DNA of 64,000 nucleotides from NCBI RefSeq assembly GCF_000526635.1, contig NZ_JAGL01000015.1, forward strand, positions 1-64,000, given 5' to 3'. This document shows positions 9,312-17,477 of this stretch, one piece after another. Position 1 is the first letter of the stretch; the number at the start of each line of letters is the position of its first letter. Origin of the DNA: Aminobacter sp. J41 (GTDB lineage: Bacteria > Pseudomonadota > Alphaproteobacteria > Rhizobiales > Rhizobiaceae). The translations under genes and the position numbers were made by a program. The notes under the pieces were generated by a model, which did not search any database, was not told where the DNA came from, and was given only the letters and a program-made list of their open reading frames with translations.

Positions 9312-10064
9312 TCACCTCCGCGCCTCGAATTCGCGCATGTGCACGACGATGCCTGCATTGGTAGAGAGCACGATGTGGTAGGCCGGGGGTTCGAAGCTGA
9401 CGCGGTGCGGGCCTGAAAAGGCAAGAGCGGATTGATGGTTGGTGCTGCGCAGCGTCGTGAACGGGATGCCGCCCCAGTGACCGCTGGCGAAGATGTGCAC
9501 GTGCCCTGCGAAGATGTGGCGGACGTTGCCGTGTCGCTTGAAGATTTCGAGCAGCCGGTCGGGGTCGGTCAGGCGGCAGTCATCCATCGACGCCACGCCG
9601 ATCTCGAATGGCGGGTGGTGCATGACGACGAGCGCGTCGGAGGTCTTTCCCAGCTCCCGGTCTGTCCAGGCAAGGCGCTGGTCGCACAGCTGCCCGTCGA
9701 CGTGGCCCGGCCAGAGCGTATCAAGGAGGAGCAAGCGCTTTCCGCCGGCATCGATCGCCGCGTGGGTGAAGCCATCTCCGCTCGCCGCCTCCGGAAAGGC
9801 CGCGATCAGCGCGGCGCGGTCGTCATGGTTGCCTGGCACTATCCGGAAGGGCGGGCGCAGAGCCTTGAGCTTCTCGGCAGCGGCCGCATAGGCGGCCGGC
9901 AGCCCGTCATTGGTGATGTCGCCGCAAAAGACGACGAGGTCGGCGTCTGCATGTTCGGCGTTGATGGATTCGATGCACGCTTCGAGATTGGCGAGCGGGT
10001 CGAAGCCGAACAGTTTTTCGCCGGGGGCGACGAGATGCAGGTCGCTGACGAGAATGAGTTTCAT
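9312..10064 (-). CDS. Calcineurin-like metallophosphoesterase
   Basis: 250 residues with all metal-binding blocks of the CpdA/YfcE-type phosphodiesterase fold: D8 and H10 in SDLHL, G48-D49, GNHD at 78-81, VMHHPP, and GHVHIF. It should hydrolyse a phosphomonoester or phosphodiester using two metal ions in the cytoplasm. It is the last gene of the minus-strand operon with LacI and an ABC importer, which suggests that the imported compound contains a phosphoester, for example a glycerophosphodiester or nucleotide-like compound. That link is inference. ATG at 10064. Confidence 0.87.
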   Translation of the reverse strand: MKLILVSDLHLVAPGEKLFGFDPLANLEACIESINAEHADADLVVFCGDITNDGLPAAYAAAAEKLKALRPPFRIVPGNHDDRAALIAAFPEAASGDGFTHAAIDAGGKRLLLLDTLWPGHVDGQLCDQRLAWTDRELGKTSDALVVMHHPPFEIGVASMDDCRLTDPDRLLEIFKRHGNVRHIFAGHVHIFASGHWGGIPFTTLRSTNHQSALAFSGPHRVSFEPPAYHIVLSTNAGIVVHMREFEARR

Positions 10065-10112
10065 GTCTTTTTTCCGGAATGCCTGGCGGGAAGAAGTCTC
10101 GTTTGTGGCTGA

Positions 10113-11147
10113 TCACGCATGCTGGGGCTCGGCGAGTGCGCTCTCGCGCTGGATGAAGGCTGCGTCCAGCTGGACCACTGAATCCGGCGCGTGCGGATTT
10201 TCGAGCCGACGCTCCAGCTGGCGGATGACCTCGGCCGCCATCTCCTCCGGGTCTTGCCGGAACGTGCTGAGACGGTAGGCGTCCCAGGACGCCTCGGGGA
10301 TGTCATCGAAGCCGATAACCGAGACATCGCGCGGCACGCGAAGACCGAAGCGGTTGCGTGCTGCGTCTAGCAGGCCGAGCGCCATCAGGTCATTGACGCA
10401 GAACACAGCCTGCGGCGGGCTTACGTTGCCGAGCAGCGAGGCCGCCGCCTGCTGACCACCGGCATAGTCCGAGTCGCGCCCTCGGGCGACGGCGACACTT
10501 GCGCCAAGCATCTCAGCCGTCTCGATGAACACGCGCTCCCGTTCGACGATGCTGGGCGTGGCGGACTCGGATCCCGCAACGGCAAGACGCTTGAGGCCGA
10601 GATCGATGAACTGGCGCGCGGCACGGGCGGCAGCACCGGCATTATCGATGCGGACGTGATCGCAGCCCGGCTCAGAGCGGCCGAGCATCACCAGCGGCTG
10701 GCCGTTGCGGCGCGCAAGCTCCACGAACGAGGCTGGCGGTGAGCCGGACAGGATGATCGTGGCCTCGGCGCGGTAGCCGAACAGGGCGGTCTGTGCCGCC
10801 TCCATCTCCTGCTCGGAGCTGCCGGTGTTGATGAGAAGCGGAATGCTGCCGCGCCGGATAAGCGCCCGCGTGAGTGCGGCGACAAGATGGGCGCGAAAGC
10901 CGACTTCGGGCTTAGTCGTCACCAGCCCGACCAGCCGGCTGCGGTTGGCGAGCAATCCGCGGGCAAGGTCATTGACCTGGTAGCCGAGCTTGGCCGCCGC
11001 CTCCATCACCTTGTCGCGCGTCTCGGCGGCGATGCTCGCGCCCGGCGTGAAGGCGCGCGATACGGCCGAGCGCGATACGCCCGCGAGTTCGGCCACCTGC
11101 TGGGCGCTGACGAACCCTGACGCCTTCTGCCTACTTTTCCTGCTCAA
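10113..11147 (-). CDS. LacI-family transcriptional regulator
   Basis: 344 residues from a TTG at 11147 that overlaps the stop of the upstream permease gene (TTGA), with an AAGGT ribosome-binding site about eight bases before it, so translation is probably coupled. The HTH is at residues ~13-35 (SAQQVAELAGVSRSAVSRAF), followed by the hinge helix with LARGLLANRS and a periplasmic-binding-protein-like effector domain. It probably binds the perfect palindrome at 15229-15244 in front of the operon and responds to the imported ligand or a breakdown product. Lying inside the operon, it would be autoregulated. Confidence 0.92.
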   Translation of the reverse strand: MSRKSRQKASGFVSAQQVAELAGVSRSAVSRAFTPGASIAAETRDKVMEAAAKLGYQVNDLARGLLANRSRLVGLVTTKPEVGFRAHLVAALTRALIRRGSIPLLINTGSSEQEMEAAQTALFGYRAEATIILSGSPPASFVELARRNGQPLVMLGRSEPGCDHVRIDNAGAAARAARQFIDLGLKRLAVAGSESATPSIVERERVFIETAEMLGASVAVARGRDSDYAGGQQAAASLLGNVSPPQAVFCVNDLMALGLLDAARNRFGLRVPRDVSVIGFDDIPEASWDAYRLSTFRQDPEEMAAEVIRQLERRLENPHAPDSVVQLDAAFIQRESALAEPQHA

Positions 11148-11980
11148 TGGCCGACCTTCGACAATACGTCCGACTTCAGGAAGCGTTCGATTACCAGCAT
11201 GAACCCCACCGACGGAAGCAGCAGCAGCACGGCAGTGATGGACGCGATCTGGTAATTGCCGCCCGCGCTTGCCGTGTAGAGAAGAAGCGGCATCGTGTTC
11301 ACGTCGGGTGCGCCGACGAAGTAACTGCCGGTGAATTCGTCGAGGGATTCGAGGAAGACGAAGATGGCGCTGGCGAGGAGCCCCGGTGCGGCGAGCGGCA
11401 GCGTCACATCGCGAAAGGTGCGAAGCGGCGAGGCGCCGATCGAGCGGGCGGCCTCCTCCAATTCCCGGTCAATCGAGGCAAAGGCGGCGGTCGCGATCCA
11501 AACCGCATAGACGAGACCATGGGTGACGTGGACGAGGACGACGCCCGCGACCGTGCCGTTGAGGCCGAACTGGTAGAACAGGCGGGCAATGTTCACGTAG
11601 ACCGGCAGGTTCGGGAACGCCTGCGGGATGAGGAAGGTGAGCATGATCAGCGCCCGCAGCGGCAGCCGCAGCCGGGCAAGCGCGTAGCCAGCGGGAACGG
11701 CGAGAGCCATAGCCAGCGCCACTGTGAGAAACGCGACGAGGATGCTGTTGGTGAGTGACTCCATCGCCGTGCCCCGCGGCGAGAACACGCGACCCCAGTA
11801 GCTGAAGCCGTATTCGAGCGGCAGCGCGTGCGGAAAATACCATCGCTCCGTCACGGCCCACAGGAACAGGTTGGTAAGCGGGCCGAAGATGATGAAGGCG
11901 ACCAGCCCGAGCGCGATCGAGCGCGGGATCCACCACAGGTCGAGGGAGAAGGCAGGGCGCGAGGCGGCGATGGTCGTCAT
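11144..11980 (-). CDS. ABC transporter permease (second subunit)
   Basis: 278 residues from the ATG at 11980, chosen because it overlaps the stop of the preceding permease gene as ATGA. A farther upstream in-frame start (12025) would overlap the neighbour by 49 bases. About six membrane segments are present, with the ATPase-docking EAA loop EEAARSIGASPLRTFRDVTLPLAAPG. The arrangement matches the binding-protein-dependent family that handles spermidine/putrescine, iron(III), thiamine or 2-aminoethylphosphonate. With the other permease it forms the membrane channel of the importer. Confidence 0.9.
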   Translation of the reverse strand: MTTIAASRPAFSLDLWWIPRSIALGLVAFIIFGPLTNLFLWAVTERWYFPHALPLEYGFSYWGRVFSPRGTAMESLTNSILVAFLTVALAMALAVPAGYALARLRLPLRALIMLTFLIPQAFPNLPVYVNIARLFYQFGLNGTVAGVVLVHVTHGLVYAVWIATAAFASIDRELEEAARSIGASPLRTFRDVTLPLAAPGLLASAIFVFLESLDEFTGSYFVGAPDVNTMPLLLYTASAGGNYQIASITAVLLLLPSVGFMLVIERFLKSDVLSKVGH

Positions 11981-12810
11981 GCCCGCTCCCTCAGGGTCTG
12001 GCGCAGGTAGAACCAGCCGACGCAACCGCTCGCGACGAGGGAAATGAGGCCGAGCGCGTTGGCGACGCCGTAGTCGCCATAGGCGTTGATGCGGAAGGCA
12101 ATGTCGGCGGTGATCATCGTCGGCGACTGCGCGTTGATCATCAGCGGCACCGACAAGACCGACATCATGGTGACGAACGACAGCACCAGCCCGACCATCA
12201 GCGTGGTTGCTACCTGCGGCACGACTATCTCAATCAGGATGCGCAGGCGCGAAGCGCCGAGATTGCGCGCCGCCTCGATGGTGCTGCGGTCGAGCGCGGC
12301 CATGGCGCCGGAGACGAGCAGGGCGACAAACGGCGTCTGCTTCCAGACGAAGGCGATGACAATGCCGCGCCAGTCGAGGAAGCTGGTCGCCTGCAGCGGT
12401 GTGATCAGGCCGACCTCGATCAGGATGTTGTTCATCAACCCGTTCTTGGCGAGGAAGGTGCGCAGCACCTGGCCGACAACGATGAAGGGGATGAACAGCG
12501 GCCAGCGATAGAGCCAGCGCAGGATCGCGACTGCGCGCGGGTTCTCGCCGAGGACGAGATAGCCGCCGATCGCGATCGAGAAGATGCCGATCAGCAACGT
12601 CGACAGCGAGACGATCACCACCGTGAAGATGATGTCGGAGGTGTAGAGTTCGTACGACTTGATGAAATTGCCAAAGCCGAAGCCGCCATTGACCCTGAAG
12701 GCGCCGACCACGGAGCTGGCGAGTGGCACCACGAACAGGAGCACGATTACTGCCAGCGCAGGCAGGACGAGAAGAAGCCCGAGGATGCGGTTCGGCGTGT
12801 CGTTGGTCAT
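11977..12810 (-). CDS. ABC transporter permease (first subunit)
   Basis: 277 residues, about six hydrophobic segments beginning with LGLLLVLPALAVIVLLFVVPLASS near residue 10, and the EAA loop IEAARNLGASRLRILIEIVVPQV. Partner of the permease encoded directly downstream, with which its stop overlaps. The ATG at 12810 follows the binding-protein gene by a 62-base gap. Substrate unknown; see the operon context with LacI and a phosphoesterase. Confidence 0.9.
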   Translation of the reverse strand: MTNDTPNRILGLLLVLPALAVIVLLFVVPLASSVVGAFRVNGGFGFGNFIKSYELYTSDIIFTVVIVSLSTLLIGIFSIAIGGYLVLGENPRAVAILRWLYRWPLFIPFIVVGQVLRTFLAKNGLMNNILIEVGLITPLQATSFLDWRGIVIAFVWKQTPFVALLVSGAMAALDRSTIEAARNLGASRLRILIEIVVPQVATTLMVGLVLSFVTMMSVLSVPLMINAQSPTMITADIAFRINAYGDYGVANALGLISLVASGCVGWFYLRQTLRERA

Positions 12811-12872
12811 CGGGGTGTCCGGCGCAAAGCGGCCGCCCGCCGCGGGGCGAGCGGCCTTCTGCTCGTGCGGTC

Positions 12873-14009
12873 CTAGTTGGTGACGTGGCGCTCGTAGGCT
12901 TCAAGGATCGCGTTGTTGAAGGGCGTGATCGGGAATGGCTTGCCGTAGCTGGCAAGATCCTCGGGCGTCACGTCCGTGAACAGCTTGTTCCAGGTCTCCT
13001 CGTCGAGCTCTGCCTGGACGTGCTGGGCGTCGATACCCGGGTACCAGTTGAAGCGCTTGACGATGCCTTCGGCCTGCACCTTCGGGCTGGTGGCGAGTTC
13101 GACGAACTTTTCGGCGAGCTCCTTGTTCGGCGCCTTCTCCGGGATCACGTAGTGCATTGGCTGGCCGGGCATGCCGGGCGCCGGCAGCACCAACTTGAAC
13201 TCGGGCGGCAGCTGGCCGCTCGCCTGCCAGGAATAGAACATGTCGACCCAGACAGGGCCGATCGCGATCTCGCCGCGCGACAGAAGGTCGAGCGTACCGG
13301 CATTGCCCGGCGTCAGCGTTGCGTTGGTGGTGAATTCGGCGAGCTTGTCAAAGGCCGCCGACCACTTCTGCGTTTCGGCTTCCTCGAACGGGCCGTTCAT
13401 CAGCTTGTTGGCGTCGCCCTCGCCGAAGGCGTAGATCCAGCCCATCACGAAGCTCACGCCCGAGGCGCCGCCCTTGATGCCGTTGTAACCGAACTGCTTC
13501 GGGTTCTCCTTCACCCACGCGGCGAGTTCCTCATAGCTCTTCGGCGGGTTCGGCAGCAGCGCCGGGTTGTAGGCAAGCGCCGTCTGGCTGTTGAACATGG
13601 GCATGACATAGCCCTTCACGTTCGTGCCGAGCGCCATGTCGGCATTGGAACGCGTCACCAACTTGCCGCTCGAGATGCGGTCGCGATAGGCGTCTAGATA
13701 GCTATTCTCGACCAGCGGCCCCACGAACTTCTCGTGCACGACAGCAACGTCGGTGTCCCAGGTCTCGCTCTTGGCCTGAGCCTGCGCGTCGAAGCGCTCG
13801 ACGATCTTCTGCGACCCGGCATCACCCGGCCCGGTGCCGACGGCACGGACCTTGTGGCCCGGGTTCTGCTCCTCGAACAGCGGTCCAAGATATTCGTTGA
13901 TGTAGTCGACCATGTTCTGGTCGCCTGCGGTCATGACGGTGAGTTCTGCGGCAGCAGCCGGCATGGCTGAAAGCCCCAAAGCCAGCGATGCGTGAAGGAA
14001 AGTCCTCAT
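12873..14009 (-). CDS. ABC transporter solute-binding protein, family 1
   Basis: 378 residues from the ATG at 14009. This start has GGGAG nine bases upstream and begins a clean signal peptide (MRTFLHASLALGLSAMPAAAA). An alternative ATG at 14039 overlaps the ATPase stop as ATGA and would add ten mostly charged residues. The mature part is a family-1 periplasmic binding protein (ELTVMTAGDQNMVDYINEYLGPLFEEQNPG at the start). Similar proteins bind polyamines, metal chelates, thiamine, or phosphonates; the exact ligand cannot be told. It feeds the two permeases encoded immediately downstream. Confidence 0.88.
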   Translation of the reverse strand: MRTFLHASLALGLSAMPAAAAELTVMTAGDQNMVDYINEYLGPLFEEQNPGHKVRAVGTGPGDAGSQKIVERFDAQAQAKSETWDTDVAVVHEKFVGPLVENSYLDAYRDRISSGKLVTRSNADMALGTNVKGYVMPMFNSQTALAYNPALLPNPPKSYEELAAWVKENPKQFGYNGIKGGASGVSFVMGWIYAFGEGDANKLMNGPFEEAETQKWSAAFDKLAEFTTNATLTPGNAGTLDLLSRGEIAIGPVWVDMFYSWQASGQLPPEFKLVLPAPGMPGQPMHYVIPEKAPNKELAEKFVELATSPKVQAEGIVKRFNWYPGIDAQHVQAELDEETWNKLFTDVTPEDLASYGKPFPITPFNNAILEAYERHVTN

Positions 14010-14035
14010 GATGGTTGTCTCCCGTTCGACTTCTG

Positions 14036-15196
14036 TCATGCGTGGGATGCTTCCAGGACGCGGGCGGCGCCACCCTCGTTCAGGGAACCTTGTTGCGGCC
14101 GCCCAGGCATGCGGCCCTGCGAATTAAAGATGAAGAGATTTTCCGCGGGGATGCGGACGCGCACTGCCTCGCCCTGGCCGAAGGCGTGAGGCGCATCGAC
14201 GAGCAGAACATCGTCGCCCACCCGCACCGAATGGCGCCAGGTGCCGCCCGGATAACTCGCGGCCTCCACGCGCCCGATGAGGTCGAGCGCATCCCCGGCA
14301 GGCCGCGTGGTGCCGTCGTCGGCGAGAAGCTGGGCGCCTTCTGCGCGGAACCGCGCTTCGTACGCGCCGTCGACCAGCGTCCTCCCGTTGAGAGGAAGGT
14401 CGGCCTCTGCGTTGATGGCGCTGGGCTCGATGCGCACCTTGCCGCCGCCCGCCCTGCCGTTCAGTGCCACGACGTTCTCCGCGCCCATGAAGGCGGCGAC
14501 GAAGGGCGAGGCGGGGCGGTTGAACACCTCTTCGGGAGTTCCCTGCTGGGCGATGTTGCCCGCATCCATGATGACGATCCGGTCGGCCATCACCATCGCC
14601 TCCTCCCGATCGTGGGTGACGTGGATGGCGGTGATGCCAAGGCGCTTCTGCAGCGCGCTGATGTCGTGGCGCACCTTGAGACGGATGCGCGCGTCGAGGT
14701 TCGACAGCGGTTCGTCGAGGAGCAAGATTTCGGGGTCGATCGCGAGCGCGCGTCCGAGCGCGACGCGCTGGCGCTGGCCACCTGACAGAGCCGCGGGCTT
14801 GCGCTGGCCCAGCCCCGCGAGGCCGAGCAATATTTGCAGCTCTTCGACACGGCTAGCGATTTCGGCGCGGCCCATGCCACGCAGCTTCAGCCCGTAGCCG
14901 ATATTCTGCGCCACCGTCATGTGCGGCCACAGCGCGTAGGACTGGAAGACGAGCGCCATGCCGCGCTTGTCGGGTGGCTGCTGCGTCACGTCGCGGCCGT
15001 TGACGAGAATGCTCCCGGATTTCGGCTTGTTGAACCCGGCGATGGTGCGCAGCAGGGTGGTCTTGCCGCAGCCGGACGAGCCAAGCAGCGCTACGAACTC
15101 GCCCTTCCTGATCGACAGGCTGAGGTTCTTCAGGATGTCGAGCTGCCCATAGCCGACGACCACGTCCTCGACGCGGAGAAAGCCCTCTGCGCTCAC
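14036..15196 (-). CDS. ABC transporter ATP-binding protein (MalK/PotA type)
   Basis: 386 residues from a GTG at 15196, which has GGGAGG seven bases upstream. An in-frame start at 15244 would put coding sequence over the operator palindrome and is rejected. Walker A is GSSGCGKTT, the Q loop follows RGMALVFQSYALWPHMTV, the signature is LSGGQRQRVALGRAL, Walker B is ILLLDEPLSNLD, and the H loop is IHVTHDREEAM. A ~120-residue C-terminal TOBE/OB domain follows, as in regulators of sugar and polyamine importers. It is the first gene of the operon running down to the phosphoesterase at 9312. Confidence 0.92.
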   Translation of the reverse strand: MSAEGFLRVEDVVVGYGQLDILKNLSLSIRKGEFVALLGSSGCGKTTLLRTIAGFNKPKSGSILVNGRDVTQQPPDKRGMALVFQSYALWPHMTVAQNIGYGLKLRGMGRAEIASRVEELQILLGLAGLGQRKPAALSGGQRQRVALGRALAIDPEILLLDEPLSNLDARIRLKVRHDISALQKRLGITAIHVTHDREEAMVMADRIVIMDAGNIAQQGTPEEVFNRPASPFVAAFMGAENVVALNGRAGGGKVRIEPSAINAEADLPLNGRTLVDGAYEARFRAEGAQLLADDGTTRPAGDALDLIGRVEAASYPGGTWRHSVRVGDDVLLVDAPHAFGQGEAVRVRIPAENLFIFNSQGRMPGRPQQGSLNEGGAARVLEASHA

Positions 15197-15228
15197 GAAT
15201 TTCCTCCCAGGTACAGCTCTGCCCTCCC

Positions 15229-15275
15229 TTGCACAGCTGTGCAATGACGATGGCAGCGGGATTACGTTAAGTCAA
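15229..15275 (-). promoter_or_regulatory. LacI-type operator and probable promoter of the ABC/phosphoesterase operon
   Basis: TTGCACAGCTGTGCAA at 15229-15244 is a perfect 16-bp palindrome 33 bases upstream of the ATPase start, typical of LacI-family operators. Further upstream on the minus strand, TTGACT (complement of 15270-15275) could be a -35 box, with a weak -10 (CATCGT) 17 bases on, which places the palindrome over the transcription start region. A second dyad, CTAGC-AAC-GCTAG, is at 15279-15291. The regulator encoded within the same operon is the obvious candidate to bind. Confidence 0.65.
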
Positions 15276-15430
15276 GGACTAGCAACGCTAGATTACAGGC
15301 GTGTGACAGTCGGCGAGAATGGGGCGCTCACAGGGAGGCGCAAGACCTCAGGGAGGCATGCGGCAACAGGGCGTGAGCGGTTGCTTACACCCTGCCAATG
15401 GCGAAAAGAGAAAGATTGTGCGCCAGAGCC

Positions 15431-16063
15431 TCAGACGATGTCCGCCAGCACCTCATCTACCGTCTGCAGGCGGCAGTAGCCGCCAAATGCCTTGAAGGCC
15501 CCTTGGTGGCGGGCTTCGGTGTAAGAGGCGCAGGCGTTGGTGGCGCACACCATGTAGTAGCCGCGGTCGGCGCCGTCGCGGATGGCCATGTCGACGCACT
15601 GGTCGGTGAGGAAGCCGGCGACGACAACATTTTCCGCGCCAAGATTGCGCAGCACATAGTCGATGTTGGTCGAGTTGAAGACGCCCGACGATGTCTTTGG
15701 CAGCACGATCTCGTCGTCCCGCGGCGCGACCATATCGATCACCTCTGCAAGCGGCGAGCCGCGCGGTACCAGGATGTTGGACAGCTTATGGTCGAGCGAG
15801 CGGTCCCGTCCGTCGCGGGTAAGCGCCTCGATCACCGTGTAGACCACTTCCGCGCCCTTTTCGCGGGCGCCGCCGATCAGCCGCTTCATCGCGGGTAGGG
15901 CGCGATCATGCACCGCCCGGTCAAACTCGGGATATTTCTCGAGGACTTCCGGCACCAGCTCGGCCTTCTGGGCGTCGACGATCAGAATCACCGTCCGCCC
16001 GGCCTCCAGTTTCCGGTCCCTTCCTTCGTAACGTGCAAGAGTGCTGCCCTGTCTGCTGTTCAT
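15431..16063 (-). CDS. Isochorismatase-fold cysteine hydrolase (amidase), copy 1
   Basis: 210 residues with the full catalytic triad of the isochorismatase-like amidase superfamily: Asp30 in LIVDAQ, Lys123 in LPKTSS and Cys156 in TDQCVDMAIRDGADRGY. Such enzymes hydrolyse C-N bonds in nicotinamide, biuret, N-carbamoyl, ureido or maleamate-type compounds through a cysteine acyl-enzyme. It is clearly paralogous to the protein encoded at 19749-20387, with identical spacing between the three catalytic residues. It lies downstream of the ABC binding-protein gene, from which it is separated by a strong terminator, so it may be transcribed by partial read-through or its own promoter. Confidence 0.88.
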   Translation of the reverse strand: MNSRQGSTLARYEGRDRKLEAGRTVILIVDAQKAELVPEVLEKYPEFDRAVHDRALPAMKRLIGGAREKGAEVVYTVIEALTRDGRDRSLDHKLSNILVPRGSPLAEVIDMVAPRDDEIVLPKTSSGVFNSTNIDYVLRNLGAENVVVAGFLTDQCVDMAIRDGADRGYYMVCATNACASYTEARHQGAFKAFGGYCRLQTVDEVLADIV

Positions 16064-16110
16064 CGACTGCCCATGGAATCTTCTGGTGCCGGCCTGGCCG
16101 GCTCTTCAAC

Positions 16111-16140
16111 AAAGAAAAGGACAGGGCCGGCGCCCTGTCC
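16111..16140 (-). terminator. Intrinsic terminator after the binding-protein gene
   Basis: GGACAGGGC and GCCCTGTCC (16119-16140) form a 9-bp stem with a 4-base loop. Read on the minus strand it is followed at once by TTTTCTTT (complement of 16111-16118). This is a textbook rho-independent terminator, 22 bases after the stop of the binding-protein gene, and would raise binding-protein expression relative to the downstream amidase gene. Confidence 0.8.
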
Positions 16141-16162
16141 GTGGCGTAGCGGGAGAAGGAGC

Positions 16163-17302
16163 TTACTCCGGACGCCAGATCTCCTCGACCTTGAACTCGC
16201 CGCCGGTGACGCTGACGATCGAGATCGGCTTCGGGGGCACCATCGAGGCGCGCGTGTAGCTGATCTCGCCGGTCACGCCCTTGAAGCCCCGGGTTTCGGC
16301 GAGCGCATCGCGGATCTTCGCCGGCTCGTCGGAATTGGCGCGGCGGATAGCGTCGGCGATCAGGTTCAGAGCGTCATAGCCGAGCGGCGCGAAGGAGTTT
16401 TCCGGCTCTATGCCGTACTCGGCCTTGTAGTCCTCGATGAACTTCGCGACTTCCGGCCGATTGTCGCCAAGATAGGTGTGGGTCGAGAAGTAGACCTTGT
16501 TGGCGAGGCTCGGTCCCGGCACCGTCGAGACGAGCTGCGTGTCAAAGCCGTCGCCCGACAGGATCGGCATGTCGATGCCCTGCTCTCGGATCTGCTTGAC
16601 CGAGAGGCCTGCCTCGGACGGGATCGCCGAGATGAAGACTGCATCCGGCTTCGGCTCAACTGCGGCGAGGCGCGCGATCTGCGCCGAGAAGTCGGTGTCA
16701 CCCATCATGAAGGCATCTTCGCCGACGATCTCGCCGCCCTTCTGCTTGATGCGCTCGATGAAGTACTTGCTGAGTGCCTTGGTAAAGTCCATCGAGTTGT
16801 CGGTCCACACCGCCACGCGGCGCACACCGAGCTTGTCATAGGCATAGTCGGCGATCGCGTAGGACTGGTCGTCGTCACCGAAGGCGGTCATGAACATGTG
16901 GTCGCCGACCCACTGCGGCAGCTCGGGATGGGTCGCGCCCGAGGTCAGGAAGGGGATACCCTTCTCCTGGAAGAGCGGCGCAGCGGCCATCACGAAGGTG
17001 GTGTCCGACTGGCCGAAACCGGCGACCACTCCTTCCGAGAGCACGCGCTGCGCGGAAATCGCGGTCTCCTGCTGGTCAGTCTTGCCGTCGGGAGCGATCA
17101 GTTCGATCTGCTTGCCGAGCAGACCGCCCGACGAGTTGATCTGCTTGGCGGCAAGCTGCGCACCCTTCAGCGACGGGCCATCCAGCGAGGACATGCCGCC
17201 TGTGAGGTTGTACAGGGCCCCGAGCTTGATGGCGTCCTGCGCGCTTGCTGTTCCCAGCATTGCGGCCAGCGCCAGGGCAGATAAAGAAACCAGTTTGTAC
17301 AT
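16163..17302 (-). CDS. Branched-chain-amino-acid-type ABC transporter binding protein
   Basis: 379 residues from the ATG at 17302, which begins a signal peptide (MYKLVSLSALALAAMLGTASA) and has a GGGGA upstream; an in-frame start at 17422 would add 40 non-signal residues and is rejected. The mature protein is a LivJ-type family: DAIKLGALYNLTGGMSSLDG, GGLLGKQIELIAPDGKTD, and a type I two-lobe fold. The matching permeases and ATPases are encoded at 20384-23825. The family binds amino acids, amides, urea and aromatic acids; here the neighbouring amidases suggest an amide or N-acyl ligand (inference). Confidence 0.9.
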   Translation of the reverse strand: MYKLVSLSALALAAMLGTASAQDAIKLGALYNLTGGMSSLDGPSLKGAQLAAKQINSSGGLLGKQIELIAPDGKTDQQETAISAQRVLSEGVVAGFGQSDTTFVMAAAPLFQEKGIPFLTSGATHPELPQWVGDHMFMTAFGDDDQSYAIADYAYDKLGVRRVAVWTDNSMDFTKALSKYFIERIKQKGGEIVGEDAFMMGDTDFSAQIARLAAVEPKPDAVFISAIPSEAGLSVKQIREQGIDMPILSGDGFDTQLVSTVPGPSLANKVYFSTHTYLGDNRPEVAKFIEDYKAEYGIEPENSFAPLGYDALNLIADAIRRANSDEPAKIRDALAETRGFKGVTGEISYTRASMVPPKPISIVSVTGGEFKVEEIWRPE

Positions 17303-17436
17303 CTTTTGCTTCCCCTCGTTATGCCGTCGTCTCCGACATCCGGGAGGCCAGATGCGAAGATGTCCGGCGTTTATCCCGCAAGGATGCTCCCCTGCGTCAT
17401 CTTCGTCAACAGAACGGTACATTTTTCTTCAATGAA

Positions 17437-17458
17437 TCGAATTTGTCTGATTTGATAC
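17437..17458. promoter_or_regulatory. Candidate RpiR operator, copy 1
   Basis: In the divergent region between the binding-protein gene and rpiR, the minus strand reads CAAATCAGACAAATTCG. A very similar element, CATTTCAGACATTCTG, lies on the plus strand at 23950-23965 in the other divergent region of the cluster. The shared core is TCAGACA with A/T-rich flanks. The repetition in two promoters of one cluster suggests a common regulator, most likely the adjacent RpiR protein. Confidence 0.4.
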
Positions 17459-17477
17459 AGGTGAGAGGTGCATTGGA

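Noticed and set aside
15908-17284. 458-residue plus-strand frame opposite the binding-protein gene
   Set aside because: Antisense shadow of a well-supported gene, charged low-complexity composition and no family resemblance.
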